Positions 33,201 through 42,364 of a DNA stretch of 64,000 nt are shown here, piece after piece. A program made the translations under genes and the position numbers. Each line of letters starts with the position of its first letter. The stretch's first letter is position 1. The notes under the pieces are model-generated. The model saw only the letters and a program-made list of their open reading frames with translations, had not been told where the DNA came from and did not search any database. Source of the stretch: Hygrocybe punicea (taxonomy: Eukaryota; Basidiomycota; Agaricomycetes; Agaricales; Hygrophoraceae); the NCBI GenBank assembly GCA_963556145.1, contig OY744472.1:1178001-1242000 (forward strand), written 5' to 3'.

Positions 33201-34974
33201 TTCACTCCAAAAGCTACTTTGGAGCCAACCACATGCATCATCCTCTGATCATATACCAGGAAGATTGGACTTATGTGTAGGCATGCCAGTGATGCTGAGG
33301 AACAATGATGCAACAGAGTGCTGCATTACCAAAGGAGCAGAGGGCATAGTTGTGGGTTGGCAGAGTGCAATAGGTCCTGAGCAACAAACTGTACTGGACA
33401 CTTTATTTGTCAGATTATTGAATCCTCCAAAAAAAATTAACATAGAAGGACTTCCTGAAAATGTTGTGCCGATTACAAAACATGTCACTTCCACCATGTG
33501 CTCATTACCCAATGATGATGTGATATCTTTGTCAAGAGAACAAGTGTTGGTACTACCTAATTTTGCAATGACTGATTATGCATGTCAAGGACGTACTCGT
33601 CCTAACAATGTAGTTGACCTCAGTAGTTGTAGAAACCACCAATCCTATTATACTTGCTTATCAAGAAGTGCTTCTGCAGCAGGAACTATCATCATGCAAG
33701 GCTTTGATCCTAAAGTAATTACTGGGGGTGCTTCTGGATATCTCAGGCAGGAATTCAGAGAATTAGAACTGCTTGATGAGATTACCAAACTGAAATATCA
33801 AGGACTCTTACCAGACCATGTCAAGGGAGATCAGCGAAATTCTATCATTGATCAATTTAGAAAATGGAAAGGAAAGTCATATATTCCAAAAAACATTCAT
33901 CATGCTATCGCATGGAAAGCCACGGAGCAACTAAATCAATACACAACACAGCCCTCTCCATGGCAATTAATTAAACATATGAACAAAAATCAAAAGGCAG
34001 ATTTCAGAAACCTCAACTTTGTTCCTGCAAAAGGAACTGTTCCAATCACTGTCACTCATAAAAATTCGATGGCCAATGTATTGCAAAATAAAAAACGAAA
34101 ATTACAACAAGTTGTAAGTTCATCTTCCATAGTGAAAAAAAGACGAAAAACAAGTACTATTGAATTAAATGAACCAAAAGGGTTTATATGGGATGCGGAA
34201 GATTGGAGCTGTGCTTATGATTCACTCTTTACAATATTACTAGCAATATGGAATGAAGATCCATCAAGTTGGAAAAAAAGATTCAATAGCATCAATGAAA
34301 TATTAAAGATTTTGAGCTTAGGATTCAAACGATCCAAGAATCACACAACAGATTTAGAAACAGTTAGAAATACAATCAGACATTTATTGCATCAAGATAA
34401 ACCCGAAATATTTCCTTATGGTCAAGTTGGCATTGCCATAAGTGATTTGGCCCATTATATAATGAAAGCAAATGAACCAATGACTTCAACTTGTCTTAAA
34501 TGTATCAATTGTGAAAACATAACCATTCTGGAAAATGATAGATGTGACGCCATCTTTCATTGTTCATATTCATTTTCTGGAACAATCTCAACATGTCTTG
34601 CTCAAATCATAGTTAATAGACAACGGCACAAATGTCAATTGTGTTGGGGAGAGATTACTAAATTTATTGCATTTAACAAAATTCCACCTCTAATCATGTT
34701 TACAGTTGACTCTATTGAGAATTTAATAATTAGTCAAGTTATAAACTTGTCAATTGATGACATATCCACTGCTTACACATTGAGAGGAATTGTGTACTTT
34801 GGTGATGCACATTTTACTGCCCGCATATTCATCAACAGTATGGTATGGTTTCATGATGGTATATCAACCAGATCAATTTGCATTAATGAAGGTGATATAG
34901 ATAACTTTTCAAATATTAATTTATTGTCATGTAATGGTAATAATGCTGTACTGTTTATATATGCTCAATCTTAA
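27235..34974 (+). CDS. Helitron Rep/helicase with C-terminal USP-like peptidase domain, 2,579 aa
   Basis: One uninterrupted frame encodes a rolling-circle transposase. Cys pairs near residue 415 (CAVCGQ) and CKWICKPC form a zinc-binding-like region. The HUH motif is in QGRLTLHLHMLLW at about residues 948-960, and the two-tyrosine nickase motif is YITDYITK near 1145. The PIF1-type helicase has Walker A GGMAGTGKS (~1700), Walker B FIDEVSML (~1773), GDFGQLPP (~1813), LRENMRQT, and YACQGRTRPN...SYYTCLSRS (~2115-2140). The C-terminus adds a domain with CAYDSLFTILLAIW (Cys 2326) and GDAHFTARIF (His ~2526) around two Cys pairs (CLKC, CQLC); this matches the Cys box, zinc ribbon and His box order of USP/C19 peptidases. 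All catalytic motifs are present, so this copy could be autonomous. The first ~200 residues may include untranslated leader. Confidence 0.95.
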   Translation: MNPHNIIRVCIACLTYLYFLANATLFPQLCQDKLMYISPEPISCPVISTLTQELGVFQRKLIEHELAPDQGDATILMQINATLYVKIIGITKETKDNLTVDPLFVWTTFKNSAFKMRIRSIQYARRYFLPPKYLFALYCLLKPITVQCRCKMIKVLLMRSLLRRHDFKTYLFHCITSSLSHATLLWTTLCFIIRHSRSNIIVFNLNLFGHLFKSLYINFVHRYDYIGGGKRIPTFKFSFLQSFMLPSNNINHDSDILFEYVGHIDEQTANTLYEDRKTYACVKMPLHELLPNLTVKDIGEITTIHGIYLTLRRLHGQDLSVALMRHNCSACDTHVSIFHVHDIKSHKDLCKQWYRRQKMTETNECGKEETQAQMKEELDKSDEQLFPPPPPSIELKETIISNWCRDTSPECFQESGCAVCGQLVALKNMSLLSKTKVNLKILTRDNMGITRCERYHCSDPIEDIKGPVLDDTCKWICKPCVLSLNKGQTPKYALANGLWMGRIPAQLQNLTFAEQLLIARVRHNKCIVRVSSGMHKMKANAIMFQNPTPKIYQRLPPTIKELDEVLAFIFTGPARPTPEDMERTPLLVRRRRVSAALEWLKLNHMDYYDLDISYENLAQYPDHGIPVVVAYRPADTNKEPEATSAFDNEVEDGVEDGPCPFVVSGITGENLDITSPKALIARATKHLIDDHGGVLAISHARNPESFFNNPQLYPMMFPCLFPYGLGGISSIDNDVLSISDMMHKRHLLMYHDKRFQTDPYFPLIAFNQEQIKDSTTGGYLLTNKHNFNDIANRLMNINTAVLDDLSKRLSRGDRVKPDTSEEKACYKLISDLDHVAGQVKGSITNKKYMRNEIWSLISYIGAPTWFITFAPADINHPLWLYYADNKEKFYPKLRLPQDCYKLIANNPVAGARFFHFTTEMFIKHILGINESHPGLYGNTSGYYATVEEQGRLTLHLHMLLWIKGCLTPQEIRDKIMGENSDFQKRLVEYLESLCVGQFMTGSKDEVSQKMEQTMSKPEYQPPTCVMPDPPSYNCSMNCQYHNKRSTWWQRFQDVVDDLLLRLNVHNRHDGKKKPYCLNSKGECKRRFPRDIFQQTFVEPNTGALNLKHGEPWMNTVTPEVTYMLRCNSDVTSLLSGTAIKAIVAYITDYITKFSLKTYSIFEVIKSIFDKNSEMIGGDLKRKDKVRKLFTQIVNSLTSKMEIGAPMASLYVLGNPDHYTSHKFVPFFWRSYVKEVISAWSDEEIPNICEDQNNAQKVVIGKNNGAYIGLSKVNNYMFRPALYDNVSLYDWIRLATMEPKKRRTKTKTKRARKEPVQNQIFDNLGCDDLSDSCTEPTNVDYSSDDNLSDVVDNDILMEIDEIPKPDSLNRHAGTEIADKTNEVDLNKLTKFENDYTLHSNHPKYLTHHAKMKGNDPFIVPNFIPNTLPRADCGDREYYCCTMLTFFKPWRSGKELKSKLQTWDNAFIDHEFSKKELEIMKYFGLRYECLDARDDFSAKRQKNNTANIRYSWATSNGLDELDDMHNAEFAFNGDDFNNNIDEDNNDTEILLKLGQKGQKRKDQMLITERTLKRSGWLDDCIDGTPDIGPLIPIEPPVVQSAKLWRTAVLAKKKEIIDDRNKNLPTNTATINKLGNFQYNDVKIVDAAYINHMFIPANRADRHLIDVTINDYKLNTDQKRAFHIIANHSTLINGSDKLRMYLGGMAGTGKSQVIKALTSFFGKHNENHRFVVLAPTGGAAALVNGSTYHSILGINQGGSSRSLAQVRANLDGVDYIFIDEVSMLSCRDMYKISAQCAKARGVYDEPFGGINMIFAGDFGQLPPAMSGAPLYSGTVGVQINSSQTIANQEAAIGKALWHQITTVVILRENMRQTNQSEEDVQLRLALENMRYKACTPKDIAFLRTRVAGKGPNDPKLAQKKFRNVSVITALNAQKDKINELGIQRFAAENRRPLTSFYSIDRWNDPTSSNSKRKSHHMSTILDPIRHTKILEPSLQKLLWSQPHASSSDHIPGRLDLCVGMPVMLRNNDATECCITKGAEGIVVGWQSAIGPEQQTVLDTLFVRLLNPPKKINIEGLPENVVPITKHVTSTMCSLPNDDVISLSREQVLVLPNFAMTDYACQGRTRPNNVVDLSSCRNHQSYYTCLSRSASAAGTIIMQGFDPKVITGGASGYLRQEFRELELLDEITKLKYQGLLPDHVKGDQRNSIIDQFRKWKGKSYIPKNIHHAIAWKATEQLNQYTTQPSPWQLIKHMNKNQKADFRNLNFVPAKGTVPITVTHKNSMANVLQNKKRKLQQVVSSSSIVKKRRKTSTIELNEPKGFIWDAEDWSCAYDSLFTILLAIWNEDPSSWKKRFNSINEILKILSLGFKRSKNHTTDLETVRNTIRHLLHQDKPEIFPYGQVGIAISDLAHYIMKANEPMTSTCLKCINCENITILENDRCDAIFHCSYSFSGTISTCLAQIIVNRQRHKCQLCWGEITKFIAFNKIPPLIMFTVDSIENLIISQVINLSIDDISTAYTLRGIVYFGDAHFTARIFINSMVWFHDGISTRSICINEGDIDNFSNINLLSCNGNNAVLFIYAQS

Positions 34975-35005
34975 TATGTGTTCTCTTGCTAAAAGAAGGG
35001 ACGAG

Positions 35006-35043
35006 TAACATGCCATGCAAAGCAATGGCCCACACCCCACTAG
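35006..35043 (+). mobile_element. candidate Helitron 3' terminus (hairpin + CTAG)
   Basis: A short stem GCCAT...ATGGC (35012-35029) is followed about 10 nt later by CTAG at 35040-35043 and then T. That is the form expected for a Helitron 3' end inserted between A and T. The stem is only 5 bp, and TAGTTGGG could instead be the tip of an adjacent hAT-like relic (ending CCAACACTA near 35235), so this is tentative. Confidence 0.4.
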
Positions 35044-35280
35044 TTGGGCTTGTTTGGTATACATTGGGGATGTTGTTGGTGGTTGCAGGGTGATTTGGGT
35101 GACTTTGGTTGGCAGTTCAATCCGTAAACTGGAGACTGAACCATTTGGTCTCCACCAAATTTCCCAAACCAAAACCAAAACCAGCAGTTTTAGTTCAGTT
35201 TTGGTCAGTCTGAGACCAAACTTCTCCAACACTAATGTTATGTACGTCAATAAGACATACACAGGAGATCGATGAGCATT
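35044..35280. other. possible hAT-type MITE relic
   Basis: Starts TAGTTGGGCTTGTTTGGT (35041) and ends ACCAAACTTCTCCAACACTA (~35236), imperfect inverted ends, with a GGTTTTGGTTTT-rich middle. No matching 8-bp duplication was found, so only weak support. Confidence 0.35.
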
Positions 35281-35284
35281 TTTT

Positions 35285-35665
35285 GTAATCAAATAGTCAC
35301 ATTTTGCAACTATTTGTATTGTTATCTTACTAAAATATTGCAGAAAATAATATTATCAGAAAGTTGTATTCATACAGAAAATAGTGCATACAGAAAATAA
35401 AATAATTTCAGTCTTTATTGTTTTCATTATTGTGTAGATGTATTCGGCAAAATGAAAATTCAAGGATTTCTAGATCAATATCTATGGATTTTATTGTGAG
35501 GGCAGAATTTTAGACAATTTGGTCTCTGGATAATGGGGACCTGGCTTGTGCCTGAACTATCTAGAAACCAAATGTCTTGAAGATCTGCCTGACATTTTCT
35601 TTTGAATACATATACACAATAATAAAGGCCTAAATTATTGTATTTTCTGTATGCACTATTCAGAG
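35285..35665 (-). repeat. dispersed repeat R1, copy a
   Basis: In reverse orientation it matches 40050-40410 and 47763-48030. Shared words include CAAATAGTT.CAAAATGTGACT, TTATTTTCTGCAATATTTT and AGATCTTCAAGA. Other partial copies are 39515-39640 and 58965-59105. About 350-500 bp, AT-rich, non-coding, class unknown. 35666-35966 holds nothing else recognisable. Confidence 0.8.
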
Positions 35666-36342
35666 GACATCTGTAATGATAAAAATATACCAGGCAATAA
35701 ACAGGGTGCCAGTTGGGGTTGGAACTGCTTTGCTTATATAAGTTTGAGATTGTTAATGGAACCATTAGATGACCTGCTGGTCATCGGCATAGGCGTAATC
35801 TGGACACTTTAGGAGGTCAGATCTTGAAAATAGTTTTTGTAGTTTATTCCGGGGGCCCCAATAGATATCACTTCTCTATGTTAAATCTGTAGGTCATTTA
35901 GGGTGTGGAGTTTAAATGTTTTTCCAGGGTCTTTGTGGTGTTGGCATTTCATCCTGGGCCCAGCATGGGGAAACTAGTGTTGCCGTAGTCCAGTTCGGAA
36001 CTGAACTGAACCCTAAGTTCAGTCTAAGTTCAGCACTTTGGCTGAACTGAACTGCGGGTCCGGTGCGGGGTTCTGGGCCCTTCAGAAATTTCTGAACGGC
36101 TTGGAACCAGGTCCAAACCATGAACTCATTTCTACGTAGATACTGAAATATTCAATTTTTGTATTAATTTTTGGGTATGAACTCACGAGAACTTGGGTCA
36201 TGTGACCTTAAACATACACGCGAATTCACGCAGATTCGACTCAACAACAACAACAACAACAACAAACAATAACAGCAACACTGGTAAGTAACTAGTTTAT
36301 TTCATACTTTACTGACATTTTCTTACACAAAGAAGCCCCCCA

Positions 36343-38567
36343 CGGTGGAGTGGTACCGAGGTACCACTCTGGGGGCTAACGCAGGACTCGAGGGAAAGGT
36401 CAACTGGATAGGAAGGATGAACTGACTACTACATCCAGAAGTACTACTGACTAAGGAAGAGGTCATGTGATCTGTCAGGCACAACTACTACAAGTGCCCC
36501 CCTTCTCTGTAGCGACGCCCTCGTCGCTAGCAGAAAACCAAAAAACAAGACTGAACTGACCAAAAAATCTCTCTAAAATCTCTCAACATCACTCTCCAGT
36601 CACGACTCCCAGTCCTCCATCACATGGAGCGGGACCCTATCATCCATCGAAGATCGGTGGTGGCAGATGACCAAACTAGACTCTCTCTCAGCTCTCCAAA
36701 ACTCCTCAGTCACGACTCCCAGTCCTCCATCTCATGGAGTGGGACCATATCGTCCATCAAAAGTGGTGGTGGTAGATGACCAAACTGATGTCTCGCGGTT
36801 CTCGTATCACAGGTTCTCGGTTCGCAGTTCTCGTGTCGCAGGGTTCTTGTGTCCAGGGTTCTCAAAGGTGCAAAAGGTGTTTGGGGCTCGTTTAGTGCTG
36901 GTAACTTGGTGGGTAAGGCGGTTGGGTAGTCTCGGGTATCCAGGTGAGGTCAAGGGCATAGAAAGAAGTAAGAGCAGGATTGTGGGGAAACAGACATGGA
37001 TAAAGAAACAGAGATTAAGGAAACTGAGGGGAGGTTACTGAGTGAAGGAAACTGAGGAAAAGAACCTGCAGAGAGGGAATCAGAGGCTAAGGAAACTGAG
37101 GAAGGAAATAGAGGGGGAGGGAATAGAGAGAGAGGAAACAGAGATGAAAGGAACAGGGGACGGGAAACAGAGGAAACAGAAAAGAAAGCTATATACTTGG
37201 GCGCTAAAGCGGGCGCCGGCGTTGAGGGATCTCTTTGCATGGGCTCTGGGAAATGGTCATGAGGGGTCGCGAGGGCCTGGGAACGAGGCTGGGGGTCCTA
37301 ACGAATGTGTGCGAGTGGGGTGGGGTTGCCGGAGTAGGCAGTCGCGGGGTGGTGACACGAGACAGTGTTGGGGTCCAAACACGGTGGGGATGGCTCGTTT
37401 GGGGTGTTGATGAGACGTAGGGTGTTCTGAGGTGATAAACGGGTCGGGCGTGAGCTTGATGAGTGGGCATGGGGCCACGTAAGTCGACGCAGTGGGGAGC
37501 ATGGTGCTGGTCCACCAAAGATGGCGGTGGGGCTTGTTTGAGGCAGCGTGGGGCAGATGGGGGTTCTTCAACATCGAGAGTGGGCACGGGGGACGTAACA
37601 GGTGTGCGTGGGGCCGGGATGGTGAGAAACGTGGTCGCGATGTTGGGGTGACGTGGCGGGGTTGCTGGGTCACCAAGAAGGGCGGGGCGGTCTCGTTTGG
37701 GGTAACGGAGCGTGACAGGGGGCTCTGGCATGTGGGATGTGGGTGCCAGGGGTTGGATGAGCATGGGTTGGGGTGGGGATCCACGGGAAATGGGGTCGCG
37801 GGATGTCGACGTGGTGGTGATGTGGAGTATGGCCGGGGTGTCTGAACACGACGGTGCTGGCTCGTTTGGTGCAACGAACGGGAACGGGGGGTCCTGGCCG
37901 GTGGAACAAGGGCACGGGAGGTTGAATGGGGCCGTGTGGGGCTTGGGATAACGAAAATATGGGGGTCCAACATGGGGGCGCGATGGATCCGTGGTGTGAC
38001 CAAAAAGGTCTGCGACCGTGGATTTGGGGTGGTGTAGGGGAGCGCGCAGCTCCGGTACGTCAAACGAGGGTCCGTGGGGTCGGATGAGCCTCCCTGGGGC
38101 TAGGAATGACGAAAGAAAACAACAATGAAATGAAAAAATGGGGGGGTCGCAAATGTGACGTGGCCTGCCGCTTGGGTGTTGAGAAGGGTCGCAGGCGCGT
38201 TTTTGGGTCAATACGGGGCGACGCGGGGCCCTATTGAGCTGAACATGAGTGCCGGGGGGTAAATGGAGTGTTGTATGGCCGTGAATGAAGGGAAAATCTG
38301 CGGTTGCGCAGCAGTGGGTGGTGAGGCCGAAAAGAGTCGTCTCGCGAGAAAAAAACGTCAGGAGTGAGAAAACGAGGGAAAAAGAGGTGCGTGGGTCGAA
38401 AAACACTCTCATCACCACGTTGGAGTGGTACCGAGGTACCACTCCGGGGGCTCACGCAGGACTCGAGGGAAAGGTCGACTGGATAGGAAGGATGAACTGA
38501 CTACTACATCCAGAAGTACTACTGACTAAGGAAGAGGTCATGTGATCAGTCAGGCACAACTACTACA
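36343..38567. mobile_element. LTR-flanked non-autonomous element with 150-bp LTRs
   Basis: 36343-36492 and 38418-38567 are direct repeats with a handful of mismatches. Both run from TGGAGTGGTACCGAGGTACC to GGCACAACTACTACA. Such tiny LTRs resemble the TRIM/SMART class of non-autonomous LTR elements known from fungi. Directly after the 5' LTR is a dyad AGCGACGCCCTCGTCGCT. The 1.9-kb interior lacks gag or pol. It splits the intron-like segment of the hAT element around it. No clean 5-bp target duplication was visible. Confidence 0.8.
37204..38442 (-). CDS. 412-aa Pro/His-rich open frame inside the LTR element, doubtful
   Basis: A long minus-strand frame spans the GC-rich interior. The product is Pro-, His- and Thr-rich with degenerate internal repeats (motifs like RYPKRDRPALLGDPA and RCLKQAPPPSLVDQ). 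A second overlapping minus-strand frame of 268 residues is also open (37257-38063), which shows that base composition alone keeps stops rare. The apparent start lies inside the 3' LTR. No domain is recognised. It may be non-coding. Confidence 0.25.
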   Translation of the reverse strand: MVPRYHSNVVMRVFFDPRTSFSLVFSLLTFFSRETTLFGLTTHCCATADFPFIHGHTTLHLPPGTHVQLNRAPRRPVLTQKRACDPSQHPSGRPRHICDPPIFSFHCCFLSSFLAPGRLIRPHGPSFDVPELRAPLHHPKSTVADLFGHTTDPSRPHVGPPYFRYPKPHTAPFNLPCPCSTGQDPPFPFVAPNEPAPSCSDTPAILHITTTSTSRDPISRGSPPQPMLIQPLAPTSHMPEPPVTLRYPKRDRPALLGDPATPPRHPNIATTFLTIPAPRTPVTSPVPTLDVEEPPSAPRCLKQAPPPSLVDQHHAPHCVDLRGPMPTHQAHARPVYHLRTPYVSSTPQTSHPHRVWTPTLSRVTTPRLPTPATPPHSHTFVRTPSLVPRPSRPLMTISQSPCKEIPQRRRPL

Positions 38568-38789
38568 ATGGCCCACACCCACGCCCACGCCTGCCCGTGC
38601 CCATGCCAAAACCACACCAATGCCCACGACGGGAACCATGGATGGTAGCGACAAAAGGATGCAGCGGGGAGTGGTGCGGCCACCCCCGCTGCTAAGGTAC
38701 GTCGTCTATTATATTTCATTGGTTATCTATACTTACCCCCCACAGCTCCATGATACCTGTGAGCGTGGACGCGGCAGCAGCCCCACAGC

Positions 38790-39185
38790 AACCCCAGCAG
38801 CAGTGGCAGCAGCCACGGCTGCAATGAAAATGGCGGCACCAACAATGGCAGTAACAACGGCAGTACCAACGGCAGCAGCAGCGTCGACAGCAGCAGCAGC
38901 AGCAGCTGCAGCGTTGACAGCAGCAGCAGCAGCAGCAGCAACGGCGACAGTGGCAGCGGCAACGGCAACAGCAGCAGCCGCAGCAACGGCAACAGCAGCA
39001 GTGGCAACAGCAACAGCAACAGCGGCAGCAGCAGCAGCATTGACAGTGGCAGCAGCAGCAGCATCAACAGTGGCAGCAGCAGCAGCAGCAGCGGCAGCAG
39101 CAATGGCAGCAGTAGCAACAATGGCGCTGACAGCGACGCAGCACCAACGGCAGCGGTGGCCGCTGCAGCTGCAGCAATGGCGGTG
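38790..39185. repeat. GCA/GCG/AAC trinucleotide repeat tract
   Basis: Imperfect trinucleotide repeats keep both strands open (poly-Ala/Thr on +, poly-Leu or Ala on -). It is simple-sequence DNA within the hAT-type element, not a gene. Confidence 0.85.
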
Positions 39186-39229
39186 ACATGGCAGAACGAA
39201 GGTCCCCCATCCTCCCCACCCATCCCAAC

Positions 39230-39290
39230 TCCTCACAACCCCAGGCCCATGTCAATTGACGTGGCGCTGTGGCTTGCGAGGAAATTTGAG
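39230..39290. repeat. CAATTG dyad of the cassette
   Basis: Centre GTCAATTGAC at 39251-39260, with CTCCTCACAA on the left and CTTGCGAGGAA on the right. One member of the dyad family found across the window. Confidence 0.75.
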
Positions 39291-39514
39291 GGTGGAGGAG
39301 GATGGTTCGTGGTCCAAACCGCATCCAGATGCAGACTGAACTGCACGGAATGGCCCCACATGGCCCCGGTTCCAGTTCAGCAGAAGGGCCGAACTGAACC
39401 GAGGGTCTGGTTTTCAGTTCAGCCAAAAAGGCCGAAAACCGGACCAAACTGGACTTTGGCAACACTAGGGGAAACTATATGGTTCTGATTAAAAGATATG
39501 TTACAGACATCCTC

Positions 39515-40410
39515 CCATTTTCTGTATGACATTTAGATAACATTATTTTCCACAATATTTTTACAACTGGAATTACAATACAAATAGTTTCAAAATGTGA
39601 CTGGATATTTGCATATTATTTGATCACAAACAATCCTCATCTGTTTCCTGTGATGGTGAAAAAAATGTCAAATTTACAAATCCCCTTGTGTTTAGAGTGT
39701 AGTGGATGTGTATGCCAAACTTGAACAGAAATTAAGATCACAACATAAACAAAGTGAGGCCATCAGTAATGAGTGCAATAATGCGGACAATATCCAATGT
39801 GTTCCAAAGGTTCATGAGAACAAACCCTTCACCCTCCCATGAACAACCACCCCATTTTATCGATTTCACATCCCCGCTGACCGGTTTAGTTCTCCAAGTT
39901 TCCACCAGAGCCTTGGCCTCTACCATGGGTATTTCTTCGTCCCAAGTCCCGATTGTGATGTGCAACCTGCCCCCAACAGCAGGCAACAATTTGGAGGCAC
40001 AGTCGTCACCCAAACTTTCTTTTGTCTGCTCAATCCCACCAACAGACTCCATGATCAAATTGTCAGGCAGATCTTCAAGATATTTGATCTTGTGATAATT
40101 CAGGCACAAGCTAGGTCCTGATTATCTGGAGACCAAATAGTCTAACATTCTGCCCTTACAATAAAAGCCATAGATATTGGTCTAGAAATCCTAAATATTT
40201 GAATCATTTTCTCATTTCTGAATACATGTCGACAATAATGAAAACAATAAAGACCTAAATAATTGTAATATCTGTATGCACTATTTTCTGTATGAATACC
40301 ACTTTAAGATAATATTATTTTCTGCAATATTTTCACAAGTGAGATAACACCACAAATAGTTTCAAAATGTGACTGGATATCTGTGTATTATTTGATTGTG
40401 AAAAATACTG
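39515..40410 (+). repeat. R1 copies b (39515-39640) and c (40050-40410) with a unique middle
   Basis: Both share CAAATAGTTTCAAAATGTGACTGG followed by a TATTATTTGATC/T tail. Copy c also has the 5' half starting TCAGGCAGATCTTCAAGATA. Short frames between them (39738-40109) give no recognisable product. Confidence 0.75.
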
Positions 40411-41207
40411 ATCCATCTCCTGTGCCAGTGCCTGTATCTGTGCATACCATTACCCTATGACCCCACAGGTTTACATGTTGGCATACACCACACCAGTGCC
40501 CATCCTCAGCCTCTCCAGTGTCTGGATTCAGGTTCTTCTCACATGTGAATATGAGACAAACATTGGCTATGCGCTCATCCTTCGAACGATCAGATTTAGT
40601 TCCTTGCTGCAAACAAATGTGAGTCCCAGTCAATATAATGTTTTGCGAGACTCACCTTCCTGTCCTCGTCACCCAAGGCCTTTGTATGTTCATATGCTGC
40701 ATGAGGGTCTTCATCTTCATCTTCATCCATATCTACATCCACCGTGTTGTCCTCCTCATACTCAGTTTCATCAGGACACAAGGCAGATTTGCCCATGTCT
40801 TCAGTAACCTCGGCATCAGTAACCTCAGCTTCAGTATCACCTTCGCTAGTGGAAGATAACATGCAGCGAGTCCGGTGACACACCGCAGCACCAGGTTTAG
40901 CATTATGTGGAAGCTTGTCCTTGTGAGAATTGGTGACAGCATTGTCAGGGTCCTTTGCTCTGGCAGAGGGACGTGGCACACATTGAGAGCGATGTGCCCT
41001 GGCGACTTTGACAGCAGGGACTCATTCAGAATTGACAAATGTATCCAGGGTCGTTGGTTTCATGGACGAAATGGATGAACGCGAGGATGCTGCTGTGAGG
41101 GGGCAACTGGATCCAGAGATGGGAACATCATTGTTGGGGTCATTGTAGAAGGTGATCTGCTTAGCATCGAGAAGTTGTCCATCCTGGCCCACTGTGCAAT
41201 CGGACAT
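40388..41207 (-). pseudogene. hAT transposase N-terminal relic with BED-type finger
   Basis: Read from 41207 (MSDCTVGQDGQ), an in-frame TGA at 41022-41024 interrupts the first exon. Reading continues in the same frame through an acidic stretch to GDEDRK. A 49-bp intron (40607-40655, GTGAGT...TTGCAG) leads to an exon with KSDRSKDERIANVCLIFTC and GHWCGVC, the start of the BED zinc finger of basidiomycete hAT transposases. The His part of the finger and the catalytic core are missing; the frame dissolves in R1 repeat sequence near 40400. It would recognise hAT ends and fits the many hAT-type elements here, but it is dead. Confidence 0.75.
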
Positions 41208-41839
41208 TTTGGTGAGAATGGTTTGACACCTTGCAATTGTAAGAAAACACTAACCTTTTATCTTGCCACCGGCCTGGAACTGGAGAAAAGAGCAGAGTCC
41301 GAGTTGGCTGACGAGGACTGAACAAAAATCCAATACTCGGAGCTGAAATAGAGAAAAGGTTAGGCATGAACAAAGAGCAGAGAGTCAACCTGAATGAAAA
41401 TCCAATACTAGGATATGAAATAGAGCAAAGGGTAAGGCATGAAAAAAGAGCAGAGAGTCGGCCAGAATGAAAAATCCAATAAGGTAGAGGTCACCAGGAA
41501 CGGGCACCCTTACATAAGCAGAAATAACACCTTTTTGCATCCGCTTCTCCACTTGCCACAACTACTTTTTGGAATATTTCCACTCAACAATGTGTTCATT
41601 AGACCCTATATCTGCTTTCTATGCAAGCAGATTTTTTATCTCTGAAGATTTGACAGAGCAGTAAACTGCACAAGAACTTAATACTATTATGTTCCCAAAT
41701 AATATTTTCAAACTTGTAGAAAACATTCTGAGCATTTGGAAAGTTTTCAGTGCCAACATTTGGCCAGCTTATATAATACAACACGTGATTTGCCGACCTG
41801 CCGAAGGTGGCAGGAAGACACTGAAAATTGTCAGTGCCT
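41208..41839. repeat. ~72-bp tandem repeats (41283-41475) and spacer
   Basis: Three imperfect units share AAAGAGCAGAGAGTC and AATCCAATA. A fourth related stretch is at 45715-45760 in the DDE relic on the other side. The rest (41476-41839) holds nothing recognisable; it likely includes the 5' end of the DDE relic. Confidence 0.6.
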
Positions 41840-42364
41840 GTAAAACAAGCTCAAATCATGCCCCAAAAATCTCACACAGCCAGAGTTCGCACTCAGAATT
41901 TCCCTTGGGCATCAGGGAAGCCCCAAAAATCACCTGCCAACATGATCAGCAATGACAAACCTGCATGTGATGACACATCTGATGATCCTGCTCTCAGAGA
42001 CATCATGAGATGCTGCCAGGAGTTGGAAGAATCTGGCTTGCCAGGATCTGAGTCAGACTTGGAGGATGTAGAGCTGGAGGATGGAGAAGAGGAGGATCAG
42101 CAATCAGCCACCAAGATTTCAAGCATATCCGCACTTCAGCACTTTACCGAGACATTGCAGAGGGCACATGACACTGCAGCAGCCGCTGAGAGGTTGCATC
42201 GGCAAGGTGACAAACGACCTAGATTCTACCATGGCAATTCTCAAAGGAGCAAGTGCTGACATGTGGAACAAGGCCAGAATTTTCCTGCAAAAGGATTCCC
42301 TTCAGTCAGAGAATGGCTGGAAATGAAACATATGAAGACTTCCTATGTCGACCATGAGTCTGAC

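Larger units (their letters stand above)
35975..39467. mobile_element. 3.5-kb hAT-type non-autonomous element with 8-bp TSD
   Basis: Begins TAGTGTTGCCGTAGTCCAGTT and ends AACTGGACTTTGGCAACACTA. GGGGAAAC flanks both sides (35967-35974, 39468-39475). Subterminal regions are rich in GTTCAGTT/AACTGAAC words in opposite orientations. It contains a (CAA)n tract at 36244-36265, an intron-like donor GTAAGT at 36285, a nested LTR element (36343-38567), an Ala-codon-like GCA/GCG repeat (38790-39180), the GTGGTGCGGCC box with a 49-bp intron-like segment (38697-38745), and a dyad at 39251-39260. No transposase is encoded. Confidence 0.93.

Noticed and set aside
35041..35243. hAT MITE with TAGTTGGG/CCAACACTA ends
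   Set aside because: Flanking 8-mers CACCCCAC and ATGTTATG do not match, so no insertion can be claimed.
38542..39236. Poly-Ala and poly-Leu frames of 160-214 aa
   Set aside because: Trinucleotide repeats keep three frames open at once; simple sequence.
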